In this document: positions 17,377 through 27,651 of the stretch, one piece after another
Layout: each line of letters begins with the position of its first letter
Numbering within the stretch: position 1 is the first letter of the stretch
Assembly (NCBI RefSeq): GCF_023573145.1
Contig: NZ_CP097635.1
Span: 1,364,001-1,428,000 of the forward strand
Reading direction: 5' to 3'
From: Aquincola tertiaricarbonis
Lineage (GTDB): Bacteria; Pseudomonadota; Gammaproteobacteria; Burkholderiales; Burkholderiaceae_C
DNA: 64,000 bases
Notes under the pieces: generated by a model
The model's database searches: none
Seen by the model: the letters and a program-made list of their open reading frames with translations, nothing else
What the model was told of the DNA's origin: nothing
Made by a program: the position numbers and the translations under genes

Positions 17377-18780
17377 TCATGCCAAGCGCGGCACGCCCAG
17401 CCGGTCGAAGTAGGCGATGGTCAGGACGTTGTTCAAACAGTGGTGGCTGCCTCGCCACCAGCGACCGGTGTGTGCCGCCGCAGCCGCAGCCTGTGGGTGA
17501 GTCGCGCCCAGCCGCCGCATTTCGCGGTACACGGTAGCGACGTTCTTCCACTGCTTGAACTGGATGGCACGCAACCGGTGCCGCAGCCATTGGTCCATGG
17601 CCGCAAACACCCGCGGGGTCTGCGCCAGCCGGAAGTACGCCTTCCAGCCCTGCAGATATTCCCTCAAGCCCTGCGCCACATGCTCCAGGCTGCAGCCGCT
17701 GTGCCGCCGCGTGAGTCCGCGCAGATGCTGACGCAGCTGCGCCAGTACCGGCCGGGCCACCCCGATGCGCACACCGTCATCCACCCGCCGGCCTCGCTCG
17801 GTCGGGTCTTGCCACAGGCAGTAGCCCAGGAACTTGCGTCCCCAGACTTCGCCCACGGCCGTCTTGGCCTCGTTGACCTTCAGTGCCAGCCGCGCGTAGT
17901 GCTTGCGCAGCCCTTGCAGTACCCGCTCGCCAGCCTTTCGGCTCTTGACGTAGACATTGCAGTCGTCGGCATAACGCACGAACCGATGGCCCCTGCGTTC
18001 CAGCTCTCGATCCACTTCGTCCAGCAGCACGTTGGCCAGCAACGGGCTCAGTGGCCCGCCTTGCGGCGTGCCCTGCGTCCGCGGGCTGACCACCCCCGCT
18101 ACCATCGTCGGTGCCTGCAGATACCGCCGGATGAGCCGCAGCACCCGCTTGTCCGCAACGTGCAGACTCAGCCTGTGCATCACGATGTCGTGATCGACCC
18201 GGTCGAAGAACTTCTCCAGGTCCACATCCACCACGACGTCGTAGCCTTCCTGCACGTACCGCTTGGCCTCGACCACCGCCCCATGCGCGCTGCGCCCCGG
18301 CCTGAAGCCGTGGCTGTGCTCGCTGAAGCAGGGGTCGATCAGCGGCTGCAGTACCTGCAGCAGCGCCTGCTGGATCAACCTGTCGACCACGGTCGGTATG
18401 CCCAGTTCGCGCTCACCACCGCCCGGCTTCGGGATGCTCACCCGCCGTACCGCGCTGGGGCGGTAACTGCCGTCGAGCACGCTCTGCCGGATGGCGGGCC
18501 ACGCGCCCTGCAGCCACACCGCCGTGTCCTGCACCGTGCGTCCATCGACGCCAGCGCCTCCCTTGTTGGCCTTGATGCGTTTCCACGCCGCGGCCATGTT
18601 CGCTCTGGCCAGCGCCTGCCCCAGCAGGTCGTCGGCCCCCGGGCCCGTCAGATCGCAGCGCGCCGGCCGTGCTTCATCGCTGCGCGCGCTCGCCGCGGCT
18701 TCACCGCCACTCGCCCCGCGCCGCCGTGCCCGGCCTGTCGGCCTCGCACACGTCTGATGCCTTGCACTTCCAAGCGCCAC
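17377..18780 (-). CDS. ltrA: group II intron-encoded reverse transcriptase/maturase
   Basis: 467-aa intron-encoded protein that assists splicing and copies the intron RNA into DNA. Reverse transcriptase blocks are in order: IPKPGGGERELGIPTVVDRLIQ, HGFRPGRSAH, VDVDLEKFFDRVDHDIVM, GTPQGGPLSPLLANVLLDEVD and the catalytic FVRYADDC. The C-terminal maturase (X) domain with LREYLQGWKAYFRLAQTP follows. There is no HNH endonuclease domain, as usual for class C introns, which move by using stem-loop targets. No frameshift or stop interrupts it. The start used is a GTG at 18780; the first RT-related residues appear near 60, so a later start is possible. Confidence 0.93.
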   Translation of the reverse strand: MALGSARHQTCARPTGRARRRGASGGEAAASARSDEARPARCDLTGPGADDLLGQALARANMAAAWKRIKANKGGAGVDGRTVQDTAVWLQGAWPAIRQSVLDGSYRPSAVRRVSIPKPGGGERELGIPTVVDRLIQQALLQVLQPLIDPCFSEHSHGFRPGRSAHGAVVEAKRYVQEGYDVVVDVDLEKFFDRVDHDIVMHRLSLHVADKRVLRLIRRYLQAPTMVAGVVSPRTQGTPQGGPLSPLLANVLLDEVDRELERRGHRFVRYADDCNVYVKSRKAGERVLQGLRKHYARLALKVNEAKTAVGEVWGRKFLGYCLWQDPTERGRRVDDGVRIGVARPVLAQLRQHLRGLTRRHSGCSLEHVAQGLREYLQGWKAYFRLAQTPRVFAAMDQWLRHRLRAIQFKQWKNVATVYREMRRLGATHPQAAAAAAHTGRWWRGSHHCLNNVLTIAYFDRLGVPRLA

Positions 18781-19163
18781 GCCTTGCAGCCCTCCGTCTC
18801 GTTCAGCCCTTCACCGCGCTCACCGCGCCGCTACTACGGCATCTGCTGACTTCTCGCTCCGGCATAGGCCGTCGCCCTTTCAGGCACGAGGCGAGATCTC
18901 CCCAGGTAAGAACACGATCCTTCGACCGCACAACCGCCGCATCTACGCCGCTTCGCCTTGACCACCAAGGCTTCGCCGTTCCCTGCCGGCTCGCCTCGCT
19001 CCACGGCGCCTCCTATGCGGTTCTTGTTCATCGGCTCGCGGCCATCGCTACATGCTTCCTCCCCACGCTCGGTCACCCTCACGCAGTTGCACTTCACTTC
19101 GCTCACGGTGGTCCGCTCGCGCGAGGACTTTCACCTCGAAGATCGTGCCCATGCTGGGCACAC

Positions 19164-19198
19164 AGGGCAGTCCGCGCTGTGCGCGGACCGCGGAAGCT
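19164..19198. repeat. dispersed intergenic repeat, right part with target stem-loop
   Basis: AGGGCAGTCCGCG, a short variable loop, CGCGGACCGCGGAAGCTAAG: the same sequence occurs at 32151-32188 with a different loop (ACG/AAC positions differ). The stem GTCCGCGC/GCGCGGAC is the structure beside which the intron inserted. The 85 bases from here to the next gene hold nothing else recognisable. Confidence 0.75.
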
Positions 19199-19283
19199 AA
19201 GGCCCCGGGCCCGCCCGCACGGCCCGGAGCAAACCAGCACACAACCCACCCAGGGTGTTTTCAGTTCACACCCAAGGCCAACA

Positions 19284-21382
<2,099 letters not shown>

Positions 21383-21414
21383 GGGTGGCGAAACGGCTGC
21401 CGCGCGAAGAATGG

Positions 21415-21452
21415 AAAAGGCCGCCCGCCGCCTTGCGGCGCCCGGGCGGCCC
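21415..21452 (-). terminator. rho-independent terminator downstream of the BMP gene
   Basis: On the minus strand, GGCCGCCCG pairs with CGGGCGGCC around an inner GCCGC/GCGGC stem and is followed directly by TTTT. It sits between the BMP binding-protein gene and the Rieske gene, so it could end or attenuate the transporter transcript before the Rieske and deaminase genes. Confidence 0.75.
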
Positions 21453-21464
21453 ATTGCCGGGGGC

Positions 21465-22625
21465 TTACTTGCCCGACGGAATCTTGCCTTCCACGCCCTT
21501 GACGTAGAAGTCGATCTTGTCCTTCCAGTCCTGGTCGGCCTTGGCGCCGGCGGCCAGGCGTTCCTTGCCCGACGCATCGACCACTGGGCCGGTGAACACC
21601 TCGAAATCGCCGGCCTTCATCTTGACCTTGATCTCGTCGATCTTCTTGCGGGTGTCTTCCGGCACCACGTCGGCGATCTTGATCAGGTCGTTCTGGCCTT
21701 CCTTGACGCCCCAGACGGTGCGCTCGGTCTTCCAGGTGCCGTCCATCACTTCCTTGATGGCCTTCTTGTAGTAGCCGCCCCACAGCGCCACGGCCGAGCC
21801 CAGGTGGGCCTTGGGCGCGAAGGCGCTCATGTCGCTGTCCCAGCCGAAGGCGTACTTGCCGTTCTTCTCGGCGGTCTGCAGCACGGCCGAGGAGTCGGTG
21901 TTCTGCAGCAGCACGTCGGCGCCGCCGTTGATCAGGCTTTGCGCGGCTTCGCCTTCCTTCGGCGGGTCGAACCAGGTGCTGACCCAGACCACCTTGGTCT
22001 TGATCTTCGGGTTCACGCTCTGCGCGCCCAGGGTGTAGGCGTTGATGTTGCGCAGCACCTCGGGAATGGGGAAGGAGCCGACGAAGCCGATGGTGCCCGT
22101 CTTGCTCATCGTGCCCGCGATGATGCCGGCCAGGTAGGCGTCCTCGAAGAACTTGGCATCGTAGATGCGCATGTTCGGCGCGGTCTTGTAGCCGGTGGCG
22201 TGCTCGAACTTGACGTCCGGGAACTCGGAGGCCACCTTCAGCATGGGCTCCATGTAACCGAAGGACGTGGCGAAGATGATCTTGTTGCCCTGGGTGGCCA
22301 GGTCGCGGATCACGCGCTCGGCGTCGGCGCCTTCGGGCACCTTCTCGACGAAGGTGGTCTTGACCTTGTCGCCGAACTCGGCCTCGACTTCCTTGCGGCC
22401 CTGGTCATGGGCGAACGTCCAGCCGGCGTCGCCCACGGGGCCGACGTACACCCAGGCGGCCTTCAGCGGCTCGGGTGCGGCGGCGGCAGCAGGCGCCGAG
22501 GCGGGCTCGGGGGAAGCGGCCGGCGCGGCCGGTTCTTCCTTCTTGCCGCAACCCACCAGCGCGGCCGCGGCCACGGACGACAGCGCAGCCCACTTCAGCA
22601 GGTTGCGCTTGCTCATAACAGTCAT
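21465..22625 (-). CDS. BMP family ABC transporter substrate-binding lipoprotein
   Basis: 386-aa binding protein for a nucleoside/purine ABC importer. The signal peptide ends in a lipobox (ALVGC, Cys near residue 26), followed by an Ala/Pro/Glu-rich linker and the BMP core (AAWVYVGPVGDAGWTFAHDQ, IIFATSFGYMEPMLKVASEF, VVWVSTWFDPPKEGEA). A GAGGAGCCAAC ribosome site precedes the ATG. It is the last gene of the importer operon and is followed by a strong terminator. The substrate is inferred from the surrounding purine catabolic genes. Confidence 0.93.
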   Translation of the reverse strand: MTVMSKRNLLKWAALSSVAAAALVGCGKKEEPAAPAASPEPASAPAAAAAPEPLKAAWVYVGPVGDAGWTFAHDQGRKEVEAEFGDKVKTTFVEKVPEGADAERVIRDLATQGNKIIFATSFGYMEPMLKVASEFPDVKFEHATGYKTAPNMRIYDAKFFEDAYLAGIIAGTMSKTGTIGFVGSFPIPEVLRNINAYTLGAQSVNPKIKTKVVWVSTWFDPPKEGEAAQSLINGGADVLLQNTDSSAVLQTAEKNGKYAFGWDSDMSAFAPKAHLGSAVALWGGYYKKAIKEVMDGTWKTERTVWGVKEGQNDLIKIADVVPEDTRKKIDEIKVKMKAGDFEVFTGPVVDASGKERLAAGAKADQDWKDKIDFYVKGVEGKIPSGK

Positions 22626-22669
22626 GTTGGCTCCTCGGAGGAATCAGGAAACACGTGGAAACGCCGATG

Positions 22670-23590
22670 TTAGGCGCCCGGATGGAACGGCTTGCCGAGC
22701 GAGGCCGGCATGTTGATGCGGATCCACAGCGGGTTGCGCGAGATCAGGGCCAGCACGACGATGGTGGCCAGGTAGGGCAGCATCGACAGCAGCTGGCTGG
22801 AGACCTCGACGCCGGCGCCCTGCAGCGCAAACTGCAGCATGGTGACGCCGCCGAACAGGTAAGCGCCAAGCAAGACCCGCGCCGGCCGCCAGGTGGCGAA
22901 GGTGGTGAGCGCCAGCGCGATCCAGCCGCGGCCGGCCACCAGGCCCTCCACCCACAACGGCGCGTACACCACCGACAGGAAGGCGCCGGCCACGCCGCAC
23001 AGCGCGCCACCGGCCAGCACCGCGCCGAAGCGGATCAGCCGCACCGGGTAGCCCAGCGCATGCGCCGACTCGGGCGATTCACCCACCGCGCGCAGCACCA
23101 GGCCGGCACGGCTGCGGTAGAGGAACCACGACATCGCCAGCACCAGCGCGATGGCCACGTACACCATCCAGTGCTGCTTGAAGAAGGCGGGGCCGATGAA
23201 GGGGATGTCGGCCAGGCCCGGCACCTCGAAGGGCACGCGGTCTTCCAGCTTCTTGCCGACGAAGCTCACGCCCACGAAGGCCGAGAAGCCGCCGCCGAAC
23301 AGGCTGAGCGCCAGGCCGGTGGCGTACTGGTTGGTGTTGAGGCCGATGACCAGCAGCGCGAACACCGCCGCCATCAGCGCCCCGGCGCCGGCACCGGCCG
23401 CGAAGGCCAGCACGTCGCTGCCGGTGGCCAGCGCGGTGGCGAAGCCGGCGATGGCGGCCACCAGCATCATGCCTTCGGCACCCAGGTTCAGCACGCCGGC
23501 CTTTTCGTTGAGCAGCAGGCCGAGGCCGGCCACCGCCAGCGGCGTGCCCGAGGCCAGCGTGGCCGCGATCAGCAGGGCGATCTCGTTCAC
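22670..23590 (-). CDS. BMP-type ABC transporter permease (NupQ-like)
   Basis: 306-aa inner-membrane permease of the branched-chain-amino-acid/ribose-type family in nucleoside importers. It has about 8-9 TM segments, with LNLGAEGMMLVAAIAGFATA and the cytoplasmic coupling stretch RAVGESPESAHALGYPVRLIR. The GTG at 23590 overlaps the stop of the preceding permease (GTGA) and is preceded by AAGGAGGTGCAGTC, which settles the start over a longer frame reaching 23662. Confidence 0.92.
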   Translation of the reverse strand: MNEIALLIAATLASGTPLAVAGLGLLLNEKAGVLNLGAEGMMLVAAIAGFATALATGSDVLAFAAGAGAGALMAAVFALLVIGLNTNQYATGLALSLFGGGFSAFVGVSFVGKKLEDRVPFEVPGLADIPFIGPAFFKQHWMVYVAIALVLAMSWFLYRSRAGLVLRAVGESPESAHALGYPVRLIRFGAVLAGGALCGVAGAFLSVVYAPLWVEGLVAGRGWIALALTTFATWRPARVLLGAYLFGGVTMLQFALQGAGVEVSSQLLSMLPYLATIVVLALISRNPLWIRINMPASLGKPFHPGA

Positions 23591-24717
23591 GACTGCACCT
23601 CCTTCAGTTGCGCGGCGGCAGGGGCGGCCGTGGGGGCCACGGCGCGCGGCGCCGAGCGCCACTTGACGCGGTAGGTGATCAGCGTGTCGCAGGCCAGCAG
23701 CAGGAACAGCAGCGAGCCCTGGAACACGCCGGTGAGCGCATTGGGCAGGCCCAGGCGCGACTGGCCCAGCTCACCGCCGATCAGCATCATCGACAGCAGC
23801 ACGCTGGACAGCACGATGCCCACCGGGTGCAGCCGGCCCACGAAGCACACGATGATGGCGGTGAAGCCGTAGCCGGTGGACACGTGCGGCGTCAGCTGGC
23901 GCAGCGGGCCGGCGGCTTCCATCGCGCCGGCCAGGCCGGCCATGCCGCCGGAGATCAGCAGCGCCGTCCACAGCGACTTGCGGGCCGAAAAGCCCGCGTA
24001 GCGCGCCGCCGCCGGCGCCAGGCCGCCCACCTGCAGCTGGTAGCCGCGGTACAGCCGGAACAGGAAGACCCAGAACACCGCCACCATCACCAGCGCGACG
24101 ACGATGCCCCAGTGCAACCGGGTGCCGGGCAGCAGCTGCGGCAGCCAGGTGCTGGCATCGAAGGTCTTGGTCTGCGGGAAGTTGAAGCCCATCGGGTCTT
24201 TCCAGGGCCCGAACACCAGGAAGTTGAGGAACTGCTGGGCCACGTACACCAGCATCAGGCTCACCAGGATCTCGCTGGCGTTGAAGCGGTCGCGCAGCAC
24301 GGCCGTGACCGCCGCCCAGGCCGCGCCGCCCACCACGCCGGCCAGCAGCACCAGCGGCGAGTAGAGCCCGCGGGCGCCGGTGATGCCCTGGCTGGTGAGC
24401 CACAGCGCCACGCCGCCGCCGGTGATGGCGCCCAGCAGGAACTGGCCTTCGGCGCCGATGTTCCACACGTTGGCCCGGTAGCACACCGCCAGGCCCAGCG
24501 CGCACAGCATCAGCGGCGTGGCCTTGAGCAGCACCTCGGCGGTGGCGCGCAGGCCGTTCAGCGGCTCGACGAAGAAGATGGACAGGCCGCGCACCGGGTC
24601 CTTGCCCAGCGCGATGAAGAGCAGGCTGGCCAGCACCACCGTAAGCGCCAGCGCGATCAGCGGCGAGCCGAGCGACATCACCTTGGAAGGCTGAGGGCGC
24701 GCCTCAAGCTTGAGCAT
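23587..24717 (-). CDS. BMP-type ABC transporter permease (NupP-like)
   Basis: 376-aa inner-membrane permease, partner of the NupQ-like protein. Motifs: ANVWNIGAEGQFLLGAITGG and the cytoplasmic loop GLAPAAARYAGFSARKSLW that contacts the ATPase. The ATG at 24717 lies inside the end of the ATPase gene (14-base overlap), and its own stop overlaps the next GTG, so the operon is tightly coupled. The C-terminal tail is Ala/Pro-rich. Confidence 0.92.
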   Translation of the reverse strand: MLKLEARPQPSKVMSLGSPLIALALTVVLASLLFIALGKDPVRGLSIFFVEPLNGLRATAEVLLKATPLMLCALGLAVCYRANVWNIGAEGQFLLGAITGGGVALWLTSQGITGARGLYSPLVLLAGVVGGAAWAAVTAVLRDRFNASEILVSLMLVYVAQQFLNFLVFGPWKDPMGFNFPQTKTFDASTWLPQLLPGTRLHWGIVVALVMVAVFWVFLFRLYRGYQLQVGGLAPAAARYAGFSARKSLWTALLISGGMAGLAGAMEAAGPLRQLTPHVSTGYGFTAIIVCFVGRLHPVGIVLSSVLLSMMLIGGELGQSRLGLPNALTGVFQGSLLFLLLACDTLITYRVKWRSAPRAVAPTAAPAAAQLKEVQS

Positions 24718-26239
24718 GTTCCACCTCCGCAGCCGGCCGCGCCGCCGCACCGGGCCACAGGCCCGACATCCATTCCCCGATCGTCTCGATCGTCGCTTCG
24801 GCCACCGGCACGCTGGGCGACAGCCGCCCCTGCGCGATGACCACCAGCCGGTCGCTCACCTCGAACAGCTCGTCCAGCTCTTCGCTGACCACCAGCAGCG
24901 CGCAGCCCTCGTCGCGCAGCTTCAGCAGCGCGGCACGGATCTGCGCCGCGGCACCCACGTCCACGCCCCAGGTGGGCTGCGAGACGATGAACACCTTGGG
25001 CTTGGCATCGATCTCGCGGCCGACGATGAACTTCTGCAGGTTGCCGCCCGACAGCGACTTGGCCGCCGCGCCCGGGCCGCCGGCCTTGACGTTGTAACGG
25101 TTGATCAGGTCGGCCGCCAGCTGCTGCACGCGGCCCACCTTGATCCAGCCGCTGGCGCCCACCGCCTCGGTGCGGGTGAGCAGCGTGTTCTGCGCCAGGC
25201 TGAGCGTGGGCACCGCGCCGCGGCCCAGCCGCTCTTCCGGCACGAAGTGCAGGCCCAGCGCCCGCCGCCGCGCCGGGCTGGCGCCGGCGATGTCCTGCCC
25301 GAAAAGGGTGATGGCACCGCTGGCGGCGCGGCGGTCTTCACCGCTCAGCGCGGCCATCAGCTCCTGCTGGCCGTTGCCCGAGACGCCGGCCACGCCGACG
25401 ATCTCGCCCGCGCGCACATCCAGCGCGATGTCGGCCAGCGTAGTGCCGAAGGGCGACTGCTTGGCCAGCGACAGGTTCTTCAGCGCCAGCGCCACCGCGC
25501 CAGGCGTGGACTGCACATGCTTGAGCTGCGGCGGCTCGGCGCCGATCATCAGCCGCGACAGGCCGGCGTTGGTCTCGGTGGACGGATCCACCTCGCCCGT
25601 CACCTTGCCGCCGCGCAGCACGGTGCAGTGGTGGCACAGCGCGCGGATCTCGTCGAGCTTGTGGCTGATGTAGAGGATGCTGCAGCCATCGGCCGACAGC
25701 TTGCGCAGCGTGACGAACAGCTTTTGCACCGCCTGCGGCGTGAGCACCGAGGTGGGCTCGTCCAGGATCAGCAGCTTGGGGTCGGTGAGCAGAGCGCGCA
25801 CGATCTCGACGCGCTGGCGTTCACCCACCGACAGGCTGTGCACCGGCCGCAGCGGGTCGACCTCCAGGCCGTAGGCCTGCGACACCTGGCGGATGCGGCC
25901 GGTCACCTCGGCCAGCGTCATGCTCTTGTCCAGGCCCAGCCACACGTTCTCGGCGGCGGTGAGGGTGTCGAACAGCGAGAAGTGTTGGAACACCATGCTG
26001 ATGCCCAGCGCCCGCGCTTCCTGCGGGTTGCGGATGTTCACCGGCTGGCCGTTCCAGCGCACCTCGCCCTCATCCGGGCGCACCGCGCCGTAGATGATCT
26101 TCATCAGGGTGCTCTTGCCGGCGCCGTTTTCGCCCAGCACGGCATGGATTTCACCCGGCTTGACGCGCAGGCTGACGTTGTCGTTGGCCTTGACGGCCGG
26201 GTACTGCTTGCTGATGCGGACCAGCTCCAGCCTCAGCAT
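24704..26239 (-). CDS. nucleoside/purine ABC transporter ATP-binding protein, two ABC domains
   Basis: 511-aa cytoplasmic ATPase with two nucleotide-binding domains, as in YufO/RbsA-type proteins. Domain 1 has GENGAGKSTLMK, the signature LSVGERQRVEI and Walker B LLILDEPTSVL. Domain 2 has a degenerate Walker A (VSGNGQQEL), the signature LSGGNLQKFIVG and a modified Walker B VFIVSQPTWGVD, so only the first site is likely to hydrolyse ATP well. The ATG at 26239 has GGAGGGGGGC directly upstream; an ATG ten codons earlier abuts the NCS2 stop and is possible. Confidence 0.93.
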   Translation of the reverse strand: MLRLELVRISKQYPAVKANDNVSLRVKPGEIHAVLGENGAGKSTLMKIIYGAVRPDEGEVRWNGQPVNIRNPQEARALGISMVFQHFSLFDTLTAAENVWLGLDKSMTLAEVTGRIRQVSQAYGLEVDPLRPVHSLSVGERQRVEIVRALLTDPKLLILDEPTSVLTPQAVQKLFVTLRKLSADGCSILYISHKLDEIRALCHHCTVLRGGKVTGEVDPSTETNAGLSRLMIGAEPPQLKHVQSTPGAVALALKNLSLAKQSPFGTTLADIALDVRAGEIVGVAGVSGNGQQELMAALSGEDRRAASGAITLFGQDIAGASPARRRALGLHFVPEERLGRGAVPTLSLAQNTLLTRTEAVGASGWIKVGRVQQLAADLINRYNVKAGGPGAAAKSLSGGNLQKFIVGREIDAKPKVFIVSQPTWGVDVGAAAQIRAALLKLRDEGCALLVVSEELDELFEVSDRLVVIAQGRLSPSVPVAEATIETIGEWMSGLWPGAAARPAAEVEHAQA

Positions 26240-26269
26240 GCCGCCCCCCTCCGGTGTTCGTTCATTCAT

Positions 26270-27565
26270 TCACTCGCTGCCGATGGTGATGTACTTGAAA
26301 AGGAAAATACACCCGATGACCCAGACCATCCAATGCACGCCGCGCCCGCGGCCGGTGAGCAATTTCAACACCGCGTAGGTGATGAAACCGAAAGCCAGCC
26401 CGTGTGCGATGGAATAGGTGAACGGCATCATCAGCGCCGTCACCGCGGCCGGGATCACGTCGGTGGTCTCGTCCCAGTCCAGTTCGGTGATCTCCCGTAG
26501 CATTAAACAGGCCACGAAGAACAGCGCCGGGGCGGTGGCGTAGGCCGGCACGGCGCCCGCCAGCGGCGAGATGAACAGGCAGGCCAGGAACAAGCCGGCC
26601 ACCGTCAGCGCCGTGAGCCCGGTGCGGCCGCCGGCCTGCACCCCGGCGGCGCTTTCCACGTAGGCGGTGGTGCTGGAGGTGCCCAGCAGCGAGCCGGCGA
26701 AGATGGCGGCGCTGTCAGCCATCAGCGCCTTGTTCATCCGGTCCATCTTGCCCGGCACCAGCAGCCCGGCCCGCTTGGCCACGCCCATCAGCGTGCCGGT
26801 GGCGTCGAACAGCTCCACCAGGAAGAACACCAGGATCACGTTCAGGATGCCGCCCTTGAGCGCACCGGCGATGTCCAGCTGCAGGAAGGTGGGCGCGATG
26901 GACGGCGGCGCCGAGAACACGCCCTGGAACTGGTTGCCGCCGAAGAAGAACGAGGCCGCCGTGACGCCCAGCATGCCGACCAGGATGGCCCCCGGCACCT
27001 TCAGCTTGTCCAGCACCACGATGGCGAAGAAGCCCAGCGTGGCCAGCACCACCGAGGGCGTGTGCAGGTTGCCCAGCGTCACGTAGGTGGCCTTGGAAGG
27101 CGCCACCAGCCCCGCGCTCTTGAGCGCGATGATGGCCAGGAACAGCCCGATGCCCACCGTGATGCCGATGCGCAGCGCCGGCGGTATGGCGCGGATGATG
27201 ATCTCCCGCAGCCGGAACACCGTGACCAGGAAGAACAGGCACCCGGAGATGAACACCGCCCCCAGCGCCGCCTGCCAGGTGAAGCCCATGTGCATGACCA
27301 CCACGTAGGCGAAGTAGGCGTTCAGGCCCATGCCCGGCGCCAGTGCGATGGGGTAGTTGGCATACAGGCCCATCACCACCGAGCCCAGCGCGGCGATCAG
27401 GCAGGTGGCCACGAACACCGCGCCCTTGGGCATGCCGGCGTCGCCCAGGATGGCCGGGTTGACGAAGATGATGTAGGCCATCGTCAGGAAGGTGGTCAGC
27501 CCGGCCACCAGCTCGGTGCGCACGGTGGTGCCGTGCTCCTGCAGGCGGAACAATCGTTCGAACAT
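26270..27565 (-). CDS. NCS2 family purine permease (AzgA/GhxP-like)
   Basis: 431-aa, 12-14 TM proton symporter of the NCS2 family, the branch that takes up adenine, hypoxanthine and guanine. It begins MFERLFRLQEHGTTVRTELV; GMGLNAYFAY, LVELFDATGTLMGVAKRAGL and GTSSTTAYVESAAGVQAGGRTGL are signature segments of this subgroup. A GGAGGAGACAAGCC ribosome site precedes the ATG at 27565, and a short hairpin CCGGCC-CCGA-GGCCGG overlaps it, which could affect translation. Clustering with guanine and adenine deaminase supports a purine-base substrate. Confidence 0.93.
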   Translation of the reverse strand: MFERLFRLQEHGTTVRTELVAGLTTFLTMAYIIFVNPAILGDAGMPKGAVFVATCLIAALGSVVMGLYANYPIALAPGMGLNAYFAYVVVMHMGFTWQAALGAVFISGCLFFLVTVFRLREIIIRAIPPALRIGITVGIGLFLAIIALKSAGLVAPSKATYVTLGNLHTPSVVLATLGFFAIVVLDKLKVPGAILVGMLGVTAASFFFGGNQFQGVFSAPPSIAPTFLQLDIAGALKGGILNVILVFFLVELFDATGTLMGVAKRAGLLVPGKMDRMNKALMADSAAIFAGSLLGTSSTTAYVESAAGVQAGGRTGLTALTVAGLFLACLFISPLAGAVPAYATAPALFFVACLMLREITELDWDETTDVIPAAVTALMMPFTYSIAHGLAFGFITYAVLKLLTGRGRGVHWMVWVIGCIFLFKYITIGSE

Positions 27566-27651
27566 GGCTTGTCTCCTCCGGCCTCGGGGCCGGTTTGTGG
27601 TTGGCTTTGTCTTCTGGAATGCAGGTCGGCGGCACGCGCGGTGCCGCCCGG

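Larger units (their letters stand above)
17268..19163 (-). mobile_element. group II intron (class C type), complete
   Basis: Self-splicing retroelement of about 1.9 kb on the minus strand. The 5' end begins GTGTGCCC at 19163 and is followed by the family-typical GAGGTGAAAGTCCTC block (19123-19137). The maturase gene sits in the loop, and domains V and VI close the element, ending in CCCTATCCCGAT at 17268. Both boundaries are supported by the uninterrupted repeat copy at 32150/32151, where GAGCAGCGC runs directly into AGGGCAGTCC. It is inserted just 3' (in its own orientation) of a hairpin GTCCGCGC-ACA-GCGCGGAC, the known target preference of class C introns, which use terminator-like stems. 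Confidence 0.92.
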
